Source: Arthrobacter sp. MN05-02
GTDB lineage: Bacteria > Actinomycetota > Actinomycetes > Actinomycetales > Micrococcaceae
NCBI GenBank assembly: GCA_004001285.1
Contig: AP018697.1
Coordinates: 3,410,001 to 3,474,000, forward strand
Direction of reading: 5' to 3'
Length of the DNA stretch: 64,000 nt
Shown: in pieces, positions 26,176 through 39,290 of the stretch
Position numbering within the stretch: the first letter of the stretch is position 1
Layout of the letters: each line of letters opens with the position of its first letter
The notes under the pieces: model-generated
What the model was told of the DNA's origin: nothing
Databases searched by the model: none
What the model saw: only the letters and a program-made list of their open reading frames with translations
Made by a program: the position numbers and the translations under genes

Positions 26176-27435
26176 CTAGTCCAGGTCCACCGCGAGGGTC
26201 TCGCCCGTCACGGTCACGGTCGCGCTGATGAGGAGCCGCTGCGGATCCTCCTCGCGTTCCCAGCGTGCCGGCTTCCGCGGGTCGAACTCGGCGTTGCGCT
26301 CGTAGGAGAACGTGGCCTGGGCGTCGTCGGACAGGAGCCGGTACACGCCCGGTTCATAGGACTCCTGGAGGGTGAAGGTGGGCTCCTCGTCCAGCGTCCA
26401 GCGCGGATCGCGGACGTCCTGCGGATCGCCGAACAGGAAGGACGCGTTCGGGCAGTTGCTCGGCGAGTCCTCGGTGGAGGCGATGCATCGGTCCAGTGCG
26501 GCGGTGACCGCGGCGGCGGCTTCGGCGTGCACCGCGGGGGTGGCCTCCGCCTCGAAGAGCACCCCGCCGGGCGCCGATGCCGGATCCGCCGTAACCGTGA
26601 CGGTCTGCTCCGCACCGTAGGACAGGTAGGTGGTCGGCGACGGCGGGGAGACGACGTACTGCCCGGGCAGTGCCGGAAGGGAGACCGACCGCAGGCCCGC
26701 GTACCTGTCGGCGTCCCCGGCCGGCAGGGCCACCTGGGCGCCGTTGACGGTGATCGACTGCAGGTCCTCCGGGACCACCATGGCGACCTCCGTGACCGGC
26801 GCCGGACCGTCGAGCCGCCACTGGTCGAAGAGGACGCCCGTGGATCCGGTCCGGGTGAGGGTGAAGGCGATGGTGCTGGTACTGCCCTCCTGCGTCACCT
26901 CGGTGGTCACCGTCGCGCGGCCGTCGGTGATGGCGACGTCGAGCACCTCGTAGGCGTCGGGGCGACCGGCTGCCGCTTCGTAGACGGCGTCGGACAGCAG
27001 GGCGTCCTGTCCGACGCCGGTCCCGAGGAGCCTCCGGGAGGCCTCGGCATCCCCGGCGACGAGGGTGTCGAGATAGGCCTCGACCGGTTTGTCCGGTCCG
27101 AAGACCGACTGGTTGACCAGGTGGATCGTGACCGCCCCCGCGATGAGTGCGGTCGCGACGGCGGCACCGGCCACGACGGTCTTCGGAGCCGGGCGGTTCT
27201 TCGGGGAAGGACGGAGGGTGTCCTCCGCGGCGGTGGCAGTGCTTCCGGAGGGGATGCCGGCGGAGTGCCGCGGCTTGCCGGTCCTGCCGGCACCCGAATC
27301 CGGCCCATCGGCAGAGGTGTGCCGGCCCGCAGGGCGGCGCTGGATGCCCTGCTCAGGCGGTGCTCCGCCGTCGTCCTGCGTCCCGACCGGATCCATCGAC
27401 TCCACCTCGGTACCCGTGCCTGTTCCGTTCGCCAT
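26176..27435 (-). CDS. Membrane-anchored protein with large extracytoplasmic part, function unknown
   Basis: A 419-residue protein. Residues 1 to about 85 are hydrophilic, Gly/Pro/Ser-rich and probably disordered in the cytoplasm. One membrane segment lies at about 86-108 (VVAGAAVATALIAGAVTIHL). The outer part starts DKPVEAYLDTLVAGDAEASR, like NTF2-type domains of TcaA/YvbJ-like proteins, followed by beta-rich segments and a paired Cys region (DRCIASTEDSPSNCPN). That layout recalls envelope proteins tied to glycopeptide or competence control, but I do not recognise a family. Three CTGTGGA repeats lie upstream. Confidence 0.7.
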   Translation of the reverse strand: MANGTGTGTEVESMDPVGTQDDGGAPPEQGIQRRPAGRHTSADGPDSGAGRTGKPRHSAGIPSGSTATAAEDTLRPSPKNRPAPKTVVAGAAVATALIAGAVTIHLVNQSVFGPDKPVEAYLDTLVAGDAEASRRLLGTGVGQDALLSDAVYEAAAGRPDAYEVLDVAITDGRATVTTEVTQEGSTSTIAFTLTRTGSTGVLFDQWRLDGPAPVTEVAMVVPEDLQSITVNGAQVALPAGDADRYAGLRSVSLPALPGQYVVSPPSPTTYLSYGAEQTVTVTADPASAPGGVLFEAEATPAVHAEAAAAVTAALDRCIASTEDSPSNCPNASFLFGDPQDVRDPRWTLDEEPTFTLQESYEPGVYRLLSDDAQATFSYERNAEFDPRKPARWEREEDPQRLLISATVTVTGETLAVDLD

Positions 27436-27551
27436 GCTTCCCCCGTGTGCCTCGTCCGGCGTCCCTCACGCCGTCGTCCACCCTACCGAGGATGGCACCC
27501 ACCGCCGGCGAAGGACAGCGCAGGGCAGGGCTGTCCGGCGTTCTCCACCGC

Positions 27552-27583
27552 CTGTGGACAAACCTGTGGAATAGCTGTGGAGG
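27552..27583. promoter_or_regulatory. Three CTGTGGA repeats at helical spacing, one a full DnaA box
   Basis: CTGTGGA begins at 27552, 27564 and 27575, that is 12 and 11 bp apart. The first extends to TGTGGACAA, the complement of the actinobacterial DnaA box TTGTCCACA. The cluster is about 120 bases upstream of the membrane-anchored protein gene and just beyond the end of the ABC-F gene. Confidence 0.4.
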
Positions 27584-27593
27584 AGAGGTGGGT

Positions 27594-29282
27594 TCAGCGC
27601 GCTCGGACGACCCTGCTCTCGTCCCAGACGGCTTCCTTGGTCTCGTACACCTTGCCGTCGGAACCGAAGACGAGGAACCGGTCGAAGCTGCGGGCGAACC
27701 AGCGGTCGTGCGTCACGGCCATCACGGTCCCCTCGAACGCGTCGATGGCCCGTTCGAGGGCCTCCGCCGAATGGAGGTCGAGGTTGTCCGTCGGCTCGTC
27801 GAGCAGCAGCAGCGTGCGTGGCGCCGGACAGTTCCAGCAGCAGGATCTGCAGGCGCGCCTGCTGGCCGCCGGACAGGGAATCGTAGGGTTGTTCCGCCTG
27901 GGCCGCCAGTCCGTAACGGTCGAGCACGGCGGACGCCGCCTCGCGGCCCAGTCCGGACCGGTGCTCGTCCCCGCGGTGCAGGATGTCCACGAGAGTGCGC
28001 CCGAGGAGGTCGGGACGCGAGTGCGTCTGCGCGAAGAACCCGGGCCGGATGCGCGCGCCGAGCTTCACGGATCCCTCGTGCGGAACGGCGGCGATATCGA
28101 CGTCGGACACCGGCAGGTGCTCCTTGTCCGGGTCGGTGCCGCCGGCGGCGAGCAGGCGCAGGAAGTGCGACTTGCCGGAACCGTTGGAGCCCAGCACACC
28201 CACCCGGTCCCCGAACCAGATCTCCGTGCTGAAGGGCTTCATCAGTCCCGTCAACTCGAGCTTCTGGGCCACGACGGCCCGCTTGGCCGTGCGGCCGCCC
28301 TGCAGGCGCATGGAGACGTTCTGCTCGAGGGGGATGGCCTCCGGCGGCCCGGCCTCGAGGAACTTCGCGAGACGGGTCTGCGCCGCGTGGTAGCGGTTGG
28401 CCATGTCGGAGCGGAATGCCGCCTTGTTCTTGTACATGTTGACGAGTTCCTTGAGCTTGAGGTGCTCCTCGTCCCAGCGCTTGCGCAGCTCTCCTCGAAC
28501 CGCGCGTTCCGGTCCTCCCGCGCCTTCAGGTAGGTCTCGAAGCCACCGCCGTGGGTCCATGACGAAGCGCCCAGGGCCCCGGGTTCGAGCGTCACGATGC
28601 GTGTCGCGGCGTTGGCCAGCAGCTCACGGTCGTGGCTGACGAACAGCACGGACTTCTTCGACTCGCGCAGCTTCGCCTCGAGCCAGCGCTTGCCCGGCAC
28701 GTCGAGGTAGTTGTCGGGTTCGTCGAGGAGCAGGAGGTCGTCGGGACCCGAGAAGAGCGCCTCGAGGACCAGCCGTTTCTGCTCGCCACCGGAGAGCGAC
28801 GACGCCGCCCGGTACTGCGCACGGTCGAAGGGGACACCCAGGGCGGCCATGGTGACCTCGTCCCACGTGGTCTCCAGCTCGTATCCCCCGGCGTCGCCCC
28901 AGTCGGCGATGGCCTGCGCGTATCGCATCTGTGTCGGCTCGTCGTCCGCTTCCATCATGGCGAGTTCCGCCGCGTCGATCCTCGCGGCCGCCGCCGCCAG
29001 CACCGGCGGCGCGGCCGAGACGAGCAGGTCACGGACGGTCGTGTCGTCCCGCACCTGCCCGACGAACTGCCGCATGATCCCCATGGCCCCCGAGCGGCTC
29101 ACCGATCCTTCGTCGGGCGTGAGATCACCGGAGATGATGCGCAGCAGGGTGGTCTTCCCGGTCCCGTTCGGTCCGATCAGGGCCGTCTTGTGGCCGTCAC
29201 CGACCTTGAAGGCCACTCCGTTGAGCAGTTGCCTGCCGTCGGAGAGGAAGTAGTCGATGCCGGAAACGTCGAGATGAGCCAC
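27594..29282 (-). pseudogene. ABC-F protein gene with two compensating frameshifts
   Basis: Read with two corrections, this is a 562-residue ABC-F protein with two ATPase domains and no membrane part, of the kind that acts on ribosomes in translation or antibiotic protection. First domain: GPNGTGKTTL and LSGGEQKRL. Second: GSNGSGKSH, LSGGQQARLQ and, after the second shift, LLLLDEPTDNLDL. Near 28488-28494 one base seems missing (GAGGAGAGCTG, expected GAGGAGGAGCTG). Near 27821-27826 one base seems extra (TCCGGCGCC). The roughly 220 codons between are intact in another frame. Uncorrected, the protein stops at 28251 after 343 residues. Start GTG behind CTGGAGG. Sequence error or recent decay cannot be told apart here. 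Confidence 0.85.
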
Positions 29283-29321
29283 GCCTCCAGTGTTTCACGA
29301 CCGAGCGGGGCACCCGTCGGG

Positions 29322-30056
29322 TCAGCCCCGCTGATCACCCGGGATCATTCGGTATCCCACGCCCCGCACGGTCCGGATGAACCGGGGATTGCTCGTGTCC
29401 TCACCGAGCTTCTTGCGGAGGTTGCGGATGTGCACCTCGACGAGGTGGTGATCCTGGCTCCAGCCGTCACCCCACACCCGGTTCAGCAGCGCCTCGCGTG
29501 TCCAGACCCGCTGGGACCCGGTGAGGAGCGTCTCGAGCAGGTCGAATTCGATCCGCGTGAGCGCGAGTTCCTGTCCGGCGAGCGTGACCACGCGCCCCTC
29601 GGCATCCATCGTCAGGTCGCCGTGCCGGAGCAGTTCGTCGCCCTCGACCGGCGGTTCCGGGGCGGCCCCGGTACCCGTGCGGGGACGGCGGAACATCGCG
29701 GACACCCGCGCCGAGAGTTCGCGGGGGCTGAAGGGCTTGCCGATGAAGTCGTCGGCGCCGATCTCGAGGCCGATCAGGCGGTCGATCTCGTCCTGGCGGG
29801 CCGTCACCATCACGATGTAGGCGTCACTGACGGCGCGGCACTGGCGGCACACCTCCACCCCGTCGAGATCCGGCAGGTTGAGGTCGAGGGTGATCAGGTC
29901 GGGCCGGTGCTCCTTCAGTGCCGCCAGACCGTCCAGCCCGGTCGCGGCCTCCACGGTCGTGAACCCGTTCATGCGCAGGGTGGTGGAGAGCAGTTCGCGG
30001 ATATCCGGATCGTCCTCGACGATCAGCGCAGTGCGCTGCGGCGGAGAGACGGACAT
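29322..30056 (-). CDS. OmpR/PhoB-type response regulator (orphan; paralogue of the one at 46 kb)
   Basis: A 244-residue regulator: a receiver domain with Asp in LITLDLNLPDLDG and Lys in IGKPFSPRE, then a winged helix with WGDGWSQDHHLVEVHIRNLRK. No kinase gene is adjacent, so its partner is elsewhere. It is closely similar along its whole length to the regulator at 45740-46537; both share NLPD-DGVEVCRQ and ARQDEIDRLIGLEIGADDF. A short inverted repeat overlaps the start codon, a possible autoregulatory site. Confidence 0.93.
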   Translation of the reverse strand: MSVSPPQRTALIVEDDPDIRELLSTTLRMNGFTTVEAATGLDGLAALKEHRPDLITLDLNLPDLDGVEVCRQCRAVSDAYIVMVTARQDEIDRLIGLEIGADDFIGKPFSPRELSARVSAMFRRPRTGTGAAPEPPVEGDELLRHGDLTMDAEGRVVTLAGQELALTRIEFDLLETLLTGSQRVWTREALLNRVWGDGWSQDHHLVEVHIRNLRKKLGEDTSNPRFIRTVRGVGYRMIPGDQRG

Positions 30057-30072
30057 GAAACAAGAGTTTCAT
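30055..30072. promoter_or_regulatory. Inverted repeat over the start of the response regulator gene
   Basis: ATGAAAC, four bases, then GTTTCAT: a perfect 7-bp inverted repeat that includes the start codon of the minus-strand regulator. It could be a DNA operator or an RNA hairpin that limits ribosome access. Confidence 0.4.
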
Positions 30073-30158
30073 ACATCGGGAGCTTGAAGGGCCCCGAATG
30101 GCCTTTTGGCTTGAACCAATCTTGAGAATCGCCCGAACCGCCCCCGTAGACTGCCCGG

Positions 30159-30983
30159 ATGCAGCCGACCACCCTCAGCACCGTGCAGGTGAACGGCCTC
30201 ACCCTCCGGATCCGGACGACGCCGGGGACCGACGCGTCCGCCGCGTCCCGCTCCCCGTACGTGCTCGTGCATGGCCTGGGCATGACCCACCGGTACCTCG
30301 ACCGGCTCCGCACCGAACTGGCGTCCGACGCCGTCGTGCACTCGGTGGATCTTCCCGGTTACGGACCGGATCCGCGACCAGCGGGCCGGCTCGGGGTGGA
30401 GGACCACGCCGCCCTGATCATCGAGGCGCTGGCGGCCATGGACGTCCACTCGTGCATCCTGGTCGGGCATTCCATGGGAGTGCAGTTCGTCACAGAGGTC
30501 GCCCTCCAGGCGCCCGACCTCGCGGAGCGGATCGTCCTGATCGGGCCGGTGGTCGACCGCCTCCGCCGCACGGTGATCCAGCAGGCCGTCGCGCTCGGTC
30601 GGGACACCTTCCGTGAGAGCCCGTCCGCGAACTGGACGGTCTGCACCGACTACCTCCGCACAGGCGTGCGCTGGTACCTGCGCCAGCTGCTGCCCATGAT
30701 GGAGTACCCGCTGGAGCGCGCGGTCGAGCGGGTCCGGTGTCCGGTCCTGGTGCTCCGGGCCGGGCGTGATCCCGTCGCCCCGCGGCGCTGGTGCAGAGAG
30801 CTTGCGGCGCGCGCCAGGTATGGTTTCCTCGTGGAGATCGACGGCCAGCCGCATGTCGTCCAGCACTCGGCGGCATCGGCCGTCGCAGCGGAGATCATCG
30901 CCTTCAGGAGCCTGCCGGTCGCCGCTGATGCGGCTTTCTTGTTCCAAGCTTCGGACCGGCCATCGGGAAAACTTGAAGATTGA
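30159..30983 (+). CDS. Alpha/beta-fold hydrolase
   Basis: A 274-residue hydrolase with the oxyanion region YVLVHGLGMTHRY, nucleophile elbow VGHSMGVQ, an acid in VLRAGRDPVAP and the final His in DGQPHVVQHSA. The substrate cannot be read from the sequence; haloperoxidase-like or C-C hydrolase-like esterases are possible. It diverges from the orphan regulator and is followed by a long perfect hairpin before the MarR gene. Confidence 0.88.
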   Translation: MQPTTLSTVQVNGLTLRIRTTPGTDASAASRSPYVLVHGLGMTHRYLDRLRTELASDAVVHSVDLPGYGPDPRPAGRLGVEDHAALIIEALAAMDVHSCILVGHSMGVQFVTEVALQAPDLAERIVLIGPVVDRLRRTVIQQAVALGRDTFRESPSANWTVCTDYLRTGVRWYLRQLLPMMEYPLERAVERVRCPVLVLRAGRDPVAPRRWCRELAARARYGFLVEIDGQPHVVQHSAASAVAAEIIAFRSLPVAADAAFLFQASDRPSGKLED

Positions 30984-31046
30984 AGCGCATAGTAGTCGTA
31001 TTGCAGCTGGTTCCGTCCGTTCCATCGATCAGCTGCAAAGACACGG

Positions 31047-31083
31047 CACCCGGCCGGCGCTGGTCGACAGCGCCGGCCGGGTG
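31047..31083 (+). terminator. 16-bp perfect hairpin between the hydrolase and MarR genes
   Basis: Arms CACCCGGCCGGCGCTG and the exact complement enclose the loop GTCGA. It lies 63 bases after the hydrolase stop and only 25 bases before the MarR ATG. It may end the hydrolase transcript, or sit in the MarR leader as an attenuator. Confidence 0.7.
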
Positions 31084-31108
31084 TTCCAAGCACCGGAAGG
31101 AAGATCGC

Positions 31109-31552
31109 ATGCCTGATCTGCAAGAGTGGTCGACCAGCCGCCTGCTCACCACCGCCGCACGTCTCGTCGACCACGCGTGGAACGAGAGGCTGCTGGACAT
31201 CGGGATCACCCATGCCGGCTACACCACCCTCGGCGTCCTGGCCCGTCAGGGCACCATGACGGGGGCGAAGCTCGCCCTCGCGGTGCACGTCCAGGCCCAG
31301 ACGATCGGCAAGACGATCGAGAAACTCGAGCGCCAGGGATTCATCTCCCGCATCCGCGACAGCATCGACCGCCGTAGCCAGCGCATCACGATCACGCCGG
31401 AGGGCATCGAGGCCCTCGCCAAGGCCGAGGACATCGAGCGCACACTGATGGTCGGCGAAGGACTGGAGTCCTTCGAACTGCGCAGCCTGCTGCGCGGTAT
31501 CGTCGGGGAACTCGCACCCCAGCGTCAGAAGCCGGCAGCCGCCGTCGTCTGA
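31109..31552 (+). CDS. MarR-family transcriptional regulator (paralogue of the one at 13.1 kb)
   Basis: A 147-residue regulator from the ATG behind GGAAGGAAG. The core (WSTSRLLTTAAR; GITHAGYTTLGVL; VHVQAQTIGKTIEKLERQG; DRRSQRITIT) is nearly that of the MarR at 13113-13535, so the two may bind similar sites. No cysteine is present. A 16-bp hairpin stands just upstream, and a GAF-ANTAR gene follows on the same strand after 214 bases. Which genes it controls is not visible; no good copy of the stress palindrome lies in front of it. Confidence 0.9.
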   Translation: MPDLQEWSTSRLLTTAARLVDHAWNERLLDIGITHAGYTTLGVLARQGTMTGAKLALAVHVQAQTIGKTIEKLERQGFISRIRDSIDRRSQRITITPEGIEALAKAEDIERTLMVGEGLESFELRSLLRGIVGELAPQRQKPAAAVV

Positions 31553-31731
31553 GGCCTGCCCACGGGACCTTCAGGAGAACGGTCGTCCCTCGGGGCGGCC
31601 GTTCTGCCGTTTCCGGGCCGACGCGTTCTTCGGACCCCGTGGAGGACAACCGCGTGGTGCAGGAGCAGCACCCGGAGGCGGTTGCCACCGCCTCCGGTCG
31701 GGAGCGCCGCGGAACAACGCCAAAACACTTG

Positions 31732-31744
31732 CTAGATTGTCTAG
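31732..31744. promoter_or_regulatory. Small inverted repeat CTAGA-TTG-TCTAG
   Basis: A perfect 5-bp inverted repeat with a 3-base spacer, about 25 bases upstream of the GAF-ANTAR start, where a promoter or operator would lie. Confidence 0.3.
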
Positions 31745-31766
31745 GCATCCGTCGTACGATGGGCGG

Positions 31767-32495
31767 GTGAACGACGAGCATCGACAGGCGGCCGCAGCCG
31801 AACTCCAGGACCTCATGCTGAGCAACGAGACCGTCGATCAGTTCCTGGCGGACCTCGCCGGTCTCTCCTCGAGGATCCTCGGCGGCTCCGTCGAGGTGCA
31901 GTGCGGAGTGACGTACCGGCGCCAGGACCTGGCCACGACGGTGGCGTGCAGCAGCGAGAAGGCACGGACGCTCGACGAGATCCAGTACGGTTTCGGCGAC
32001 GGTCCCTGCCTGCACGCCATCAGCACGGGCAGGACCGTGATCGTCGACGACGTCCGTACGGACGGACGCTGGCCCGACTACTTCGCGGCGGTGGCGGGTC
32101 ACCGGTACTTCGCCATGATGGGCGTTCCCCTGGTCCTCGACGACCAGGAAGGGGCGGTGCTGAATTTCTATGCGGCCGAGCCGCGGACCTTCACCAGCAC
32201 CCTGCAGGCGCTGGCGGAGGGCTTCGCCCTTCAGGCAGCCAAGGCGCTGCAGATGGTCCTCCGGGTCTCCCGGCAGGCCGACACGTCGTCGGGCCTCAAG
32301 GCCGCGATGGAGTCGAGGACCACCATCGACATCGCCATCGGGATCATCATGGGCCAGAACCGCTGCACCCAGGCGGAGGCGTACTCGGTCCTGACGCGCG
32401 CCTCGAATGCCCAGAACCTGAAGATCCGCGAGATCGCGCAGCGGATCGTCGCCGGAATATCCGCCGAACCGGCGCGTACCCACTTCTCGGACTGA
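31767..32495 (+). CDS. GAF and ANTAR domain RNA-binding regulator
   Basis: A 242-residue protein. A GAF sensor domain covers residues about 20-165 (DGPCLHAISTGRTVIVDDV; ALRYFAMMG-like HRYFAMMGVPL). An ANTAR domain is at about 175-232 (IDIAIGIIMGQNRCTQAEAY; NLKIREIAQRIVAG). ANTAR domains bind tandem stem-loops in mRNA leaders and act as antiterminators. I chose the GTG at 31767; a TTG 30 bases upstream is possible. The signal sensed by the GAF domain is unknown. Targets are probably elsewhere. Confidence 0.92.
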   Translation: MNDEHRQAAAAELQDLMLSNETVDQFLADLAGLSSRILGGSVEVQCGVTYRRQDLATTVACSSEKARTLDEIQYGFGDGPCLHAISTGRTVIVDDVRTDGRWPDYFAAVAGHRYFAMMGVPLVLDDQEGAVLNFYAAEPRTFTSTLQALAEGFALQAAKALQMVLRVSRQADTSSGLKAAMESRTTIDIAIGIIMGQNRCTQAEAYSVLTRASNAQNLKIREIAQRIVAGISAEPARTHFSD

Positions 32496-32621
32496 CAGGA
32501 CGGTCGCTCCGGGTTCTCCCGCAGGCAGGCGTCCGGGGCGGGCACGGATCGGAAGGCTTCCACCCGGTGCCGGCTCCGTGCCGGCCGGGAGGCTCCGGCA
32601 AGGTGGCCGCCCTCGAGGAGT

Positions 32622-33428
32622 TCACCCGGCGGCGGCAGCCAGTCCCGACCGCGCGAGCCCGGCGAGGTCGTTGAAGCTGTAGAGATGCAGGCCTGCGTAG
32701 CCGGAGGCGTGCACCGCGCCCACCAGCGGAGCCGGGTCGTAGGACGCCGACGAGAGCAACTGCCTGACGGCGGACCCGGAGTCCGCGGCGCCCGCGGAGC
32801 GTTTGAGGAAGCCGAGGGACTGCCCGACCCCGACCCTGCCCGCCAGGCGCACCAGCCGCGCCATGCGCACCGGGCCCGGCACTCCCGCCCACACCGGCAG
32901 GCTAACCCCCTGGAGTAGCAACCGCGACGGGTAGCCACGCAGCGTCTCCTGTGAGAAGCAGAGCTGGGTGACGCACCAGGACGCGAACCGCTGTTTGGCG
33001 AGCATCGTCCTGACCAGCTCCTCGTCCGTCGTACCCGGGTGCCCCTCGGGATACACGGCGATCCCCATCCGGAGTCCGCCGCCGGAGAGATCCGCGATGT
33101 CCTCCATGAGCGCCCCGCTCCACGCGTAGGGCCCGGCCGCCACGGTGGCGTCCCCGCCGATCACGAAGACGTCGGTGATGCCCGCATCGGCGCACCGCTC
33201 GACGTACCGGCCCAGCTCCGCCCGCCCGGTCACGGACCGTGCGGCCAGGTGCGGGATGGCGGTGTAGCCGGCACGGGCGAGGTCCACCGCCAGCTCCACG
33301 GCCTCCCGCGGACCGTGGTGGGGCAGACACGTGACGGTCACGGCGGCGGGGACGGGCAGGTGCCCGCGGAGCCGCTCCGCGATGCCCTCCGACGGGATGA
33401 CCTCCACGCGGACCGGCAGGTCAGTCAT
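32622..33428 (-). CDS. Methylenetetrahydrofolate reductase-like protein
   Basis: A 268-residue TIM-barrel protein of the MetF family: PAAVTVTCLPHHGP at the start, VIGGDATVAAG with the conserved Asp, and IAVYPEGHPGTTDEE. MetF reduces 5,10-methylene- to 5-methyl-tetrahydrofolate. It is shorter than classical MetF (about 290-310) and lacks its usual N-terminal SFEFFPPK-like start, so the substrate may differ. It follows sdaA by six bases and is the last gene of the riboswitch-controlled gcvP-gcvT-sdaA operon, where it would act on the methylene-folate made from glycine. Confidence 0.82.
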   Translation of the reverse strand: MTDLPVRVEVIPSEGIAERLRGHLPVPAAVTVTCLPHHGPREAVELAVDLARAGYTAIPHLAARSVTGRAELGRYVERCADAGITDVFVIGGDATVAAGPYAWSGALMEDIADLSGGGLRMGIAVYPEGHPGTTDEELVRTMLAKQRFASWCVTQLCFSQETLRGYPSRLLLQGVSLPVWAGVPGPVRMARLVRLAGRVGVGQSLGFLKRSAGAADSGSAVRQLLSSASYDPAPLVGAVHASGYAGLHLYSFNDLAGLARSGLAAAAG

Positions 33429-33434
33429 CGGCGG

Positions 33435-34804
<1,370 letters not shown>

Positions 34805-34808
<4 letters not shown>

Positions 34809-35938
34809 TGTGGTGTCCCGGCGGCCTTCTCACGCCGGTAGAACGGCGTGGGGATCACCGTGAAGGGCTCCGGACGTCCACGGAGGTCCACCTGCACCTC
34901 GGTCCCGACGACGGCGTACGCCGCGTCCAGATAGGCCAGCGCGACGGGGTACCCGAGGGTGGGGCTCGGCAGCCCCGATGTCACCGTACCGACGGTCGCG
35001 CCGTCCACGACGACGTCGTACCCGGCGCGCGCGGACCGGCGGCCGGCCGCCCGCAGTCCGACGAGGCGGCGTGCCGGTTCGACCGCCTTCAGGGGTTCGA
35101 GCACCGAACGGCCCACGAAGTCGTCGGGCTTCTTCGTGCTGACCACGGGTCCGAGGCCCGCCTCGAACGGATTGGTGTCGAGCCCGAGTTCATGGCCGTA
35201 GAGCGGCATGCCGGCCTCGAGCCGCAGCGAGTCACGGGCCGCGAGGCCGCAGGGCAGCAGTCCGTGCTTCCCGCCCGCCTCCAGCGCTGCGTTCCAGAGC
35301 CGCACCGCGACGTTGCCACCGAGGAAGATCTCGAAGCCGTCCTTTCCCGTGTAACCCGTGCGGGCCAGGAGCACGGGAAGACCGGCCAGCTCGAGCTCCG
35401 CCACGGCGTAGTACTTCAGGCCGCGGACGGTGGCGGCGTCCTCGGGGCGCGCGAGATCGAGGAGGACCGCTTCTGCCGCGGGACCCTGCACCGCGACCAG
35501 GGCCGTGGTGTCCGACTGGTCCTCCACCGCGACGTCGAATCCCTTGGCACGCAGCCGCAGCTCCTCGGCCACCACGGGCGCATTGGAGGCGTTCGGTACC
35601 ACGAGGAAGGAGTCCTCGGTCAGCCGGTAGGTGATGAGGTCGTCGATCACACCGCCCGCCTCGTTGCAGATCAGCGAGTACTTCGCCTTGCCCACGGCGA
35701 GGACCGCGAGGTTGCTGACCAGGGCGTAGTTGAGGAACTCCGCGGCCTGCGGCCCGCTGACGAGTACCTCCCCCATGTGGGACAGGTCGAAGAGGCCCGC
35801 GGCTCTGCGGACCGTGTGGTGCTCCTCGAGTTCGCTCCGGTACTTCAGGGGCATCTGCCAACCGCCGAAGTCGGTGAAGGAGGCTCCGTGTGCCTCGTGC
35901 TGGGTGTAGAGGGCTGTGTGCTTGCTCTGCTCGCTCAT
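34805..35938 (-). CDS. gcvT: Glycine cleavage system T protein (aminomethyltransferase)
   Basis: A 377-residue folate-binding protein that passes the methylene group from aminomethyl-lipoyl GcvH to tetrahydrofolate and releases ammonia. Typical motifs are [35 protein letters not shown] and the late [13 protein letters not shown]. The start is the ATG 13 bases after the gcvP stop. The lipoyl carrier gene gcvH, usually next to it, is absent: sdaA follows at once with a 4-base overlap. Confidence 0.97.
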
Positions 35939-35951
35939 GGACAGCGGGTTC

Positions 35952-38822
<2,871 letters not shown>

Positions 38823-38869
38823 GGGAACTCCGTACGTCAGAAAGGGGGCGCGGGCGCGCGTGCCTGGTC

Positions 38870-39072
38870 GGGTTCCTCCCCGCTCTGTAGGGGACCTGAG
38901 AGTTTCCGCAGGGCTCCGTGCCTGCTTGCACCGTCGGTGAGCACCGGGACGGCCCGATGCTGCTTTCCAGAGTTGCCTACCCGCAGCGGTACTGGGCCTG
39001 AGAGATTCCTGGGGAGGATTTGCTCCTACGGCGCCTGCCGGTGTTGAGTCAACGGCAGAACTCTCCCGCTGC
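38870..39072 (-). ncRNA. Tandem glycine riboswitch upstream of gcvP
   Basis: Read on the minus strand, two glycine aptamers lie in tandem. The first opens with GCGGGAGAG and has GGAATCTCTCAGGCCC; the second has GGAAACTCTCAGGTCCC and closes ACAGAGCGGGGAGG. These are the hallmark conserved segments of gcvT-type riboswitches. In the known class glycine binding turns expression on. It lies in the leader of gcvP-gcvT-sdaA-MTHFR-like. The end points are approximate. Confidence 0.95.
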
Positions 39073-39290
39073 AGATCGAGGGCGTATTCAATTGGGGGTT
39101 CTCGGCGTGTGAGCCGTCCCACAGCTTACCGCGCCGCATGGACGGGAGGCAAAGACGGCCGGGTGGGAGCCGAAGGCTACCCCGGCCCGAGGGACCGGAA
39201 GTCCCGGGGGACATCCGGTCGCCCGGGCTCCCCACGTGGTCCCGTGCGGGGTTAGCGTGAGCGGAGAACCCCTGAGCACCTGGAGCATCG
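39073..39290. other. Rest of the divergent gcvP/SGNH region
   Basis: Together with the riboswitch this makes a 468-base stretch without a protein gene. It must hold the gcvP promoter and the promoter of the secreted hydrolase. I see no clear operator in it. Confidence 0.5.

Noticed and set aside
32569..32585. Terminator between the GAF-ANTAR and MTHFR-like genes
   Set aside because: Only a 6-bp GCCGGC stem; too weak in DNA of this composition to call.
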